Assembly (NCBI GenBank): GCA_013203525.1
Contig: JABMQB010000128.1
Span: 1-5,607, forward strand
DNA from: Mariniphaga sp.
GTDB lineage: Bacteria; Bacteroidota; Bacteroidia; Bacteroidales; Prolixibacteraceae
Length of the DNA: 5,607 nucleotides
Direction: 5' to 3'
Positions 5,031 through 5,607 of this stretch are shown here, one piece after another. The notes beneath the pieces are model-generated. The model saw nothing but the letters and a program-made list of their open reading frames with translations, had not been told where the DNA came from and did not search any database. Both the position numbers and the translations under genes were made by a program. Positions within the stretch are counted from its first letter, which is position 1, and each line of letters begins with the position of its first letter.

Positions 5031-5607
5031 TTATTCATTTAATTCCAAAAGATCATAATCTTTAAATAAAGGTATTTCTGTATTTTCAACCTTCTCACGG
5101 AATTCCGGCCATACGTTCACATAGAACCGGTTAATATTTTCAACTGCCTTGCTAATTAATTCGGTTGCTTCTTTTACAAGTTTCTCTTCTGTAAGTGTAG
5201 GTTTACCCGGACGTGAATTAATATAACGTAAAGCCGATTGAATTCTGCCTGTCACAGAATTATTCTCCCTTGAAGTAATACCCTGTGTTTCTGCATTTTG
5301 CTTGCCAAATATATTATCCTGCACTGCATTAATAGAGTCTTTGACAGCTTTCACTGAATTTTGCAATTCCTTAGTTTCATCCCCTTTTACTCCATCAATT
5401 TGAGCCGAAACCTTATCAGTTATACCTTTACTTTCGATCAACTGTTGTGTACCTTTATATAATACTTCAATCTTACTTGTCAAATCATCAATCATTTCTC
5501 GTTGAGCAATCAAGGCATCTGTTGGAACAGGAATTCGAGGATCCATGACAACATTTAATTCCACCGAATCTTTTACGCCTTTATATTCAGCTATTACTTT
5601 ATATTTA
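5031..5607 (-). CDS. C-terminal part of sortilin-like/BNR-repeat (VPS10-type) protein, 5' end outside window
   Basis: The frame is open from the window edge to TAA at 5033-5031 and gives 191 residues. A GTG at 5564 is not a credible start, because the coding pattern continues upstream (KYKVIAEYKGVKDS then VELNVVMDPR). The first 24 residues look like the end of a beta-sandwich finishing in VVMDPR. This join to a helical tail is familiar from large exported bacterial proteins annotated as sortilin/VPS10-like or BNR-repeat glycosyl hydrolases of about 900-1,100 residues. After the DPR come long charged helices (about 30-60 and 65-100) and a segment with SALRYINSRPGKPT, which may fold as a helical bundle. 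The end, RFYVNVWPEFREKVENTE, fits the tail of that family. Reaction and partner are unknown; the propeller expected upstream is not visible. It converges on the permease with only 12 bp between stops and has its own terminator at 5001-5024. Confidence 0.65.
   Translation of the reverse strand, partial: KYKVIAEYKGVKDSVELNVVMDPRIPVPTDALIAQREMIDDLTSKIEVLYKGTQQLIESKGITDKVSAQIDGVKGDETKELQNSVKAVKDSINAVQDNIFGKQNAETQGITSRENNSVTGRIQSALRYINSRPGKPTLTEEKLVKEATELISKAVENINRFYVNVWPEFREKVENTEIPLFKDYDLLELNE

Noticed and set aside
5031..5564. Complete 177-residue protein starting at GTG 5564
   Set aside because: The same frame continues without a stop to the window edge with a beta-strand pattern typical of the sortilin-like C-terminal region, so it is a partial gene rather than a small complete one.
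1..5607. CRISPR arrays, insertion sequences, integrase or att sites
   Set aside because: No regularly spaced repeats, transposase-like frames or terminal inverted repeats were seen.

Overview
The window is AT-rich DNA that looks like Bacteroidota. Start codons lack clear Shine-Dalgarno sequences and sit in A/T-rich leaders. Three Sec signal peptides end just before a Gln, and there is one Tat leader of the SRRDFIK type. The C-terminus of a sortilin-like (BNR/VPS10 type) protein also fits. The phylum is an inference; no rRNA or marker gene is present.

Layout. (1) Minus strand, 885 to 1: an aldo/keto reductase with a Tat/lipoprotein leader, its C-terminus lost at the left edge. (2) Minus strand, 1772 to 897: an exported two-domain VOC protein shaped like a type I extradiol dioxygenase. 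It lies 11 bp upstream of the reductase, so the two probably form one operon. (3) 1773-2208: a 436-bp divergent intergenic region with a strong minus-strand intrinsic terminator (1876-1910), possible RNA hairpins upstream of it, and several A/T-rich dyads. (4) Plus strand, 2209-2871 and 3000-3659: two tandem paralogous class I O-methyltransferase-like proteins, both with signal peptides. (5) Plus strand, 3663-5018: a 12-TM APC-superfamily amino acid permease starting 3 bp after the second methyltransferase. (6) Minus strand, from the right edge to 5031: the C-terminal part of a large sortilin-like/BNR-repeat protein, convergent with the permease. A minus-strand terminator is embedded in the permease 3' end.

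How the genes may work together. Four of the six genes belong to families normally cytosolic (VOC, AKR, two SAM methyltransferases), yet all four carry export signals. The VOC protein keeps a likely 2-His-1-Glu metal triad in its second domain. The methyltransferases keep the SAM motif but have His-Asn where class I metal-dependent O-methyltransferases have Asp-Asn. A cell-envelope pathway acting on a catechol-like or amino-acid-derived compound, with the permease moving substrate or product, is a reasonable hypothesis but is not shown by the sequence. The source of SAM outside the cytoplasm is the main difficulty.
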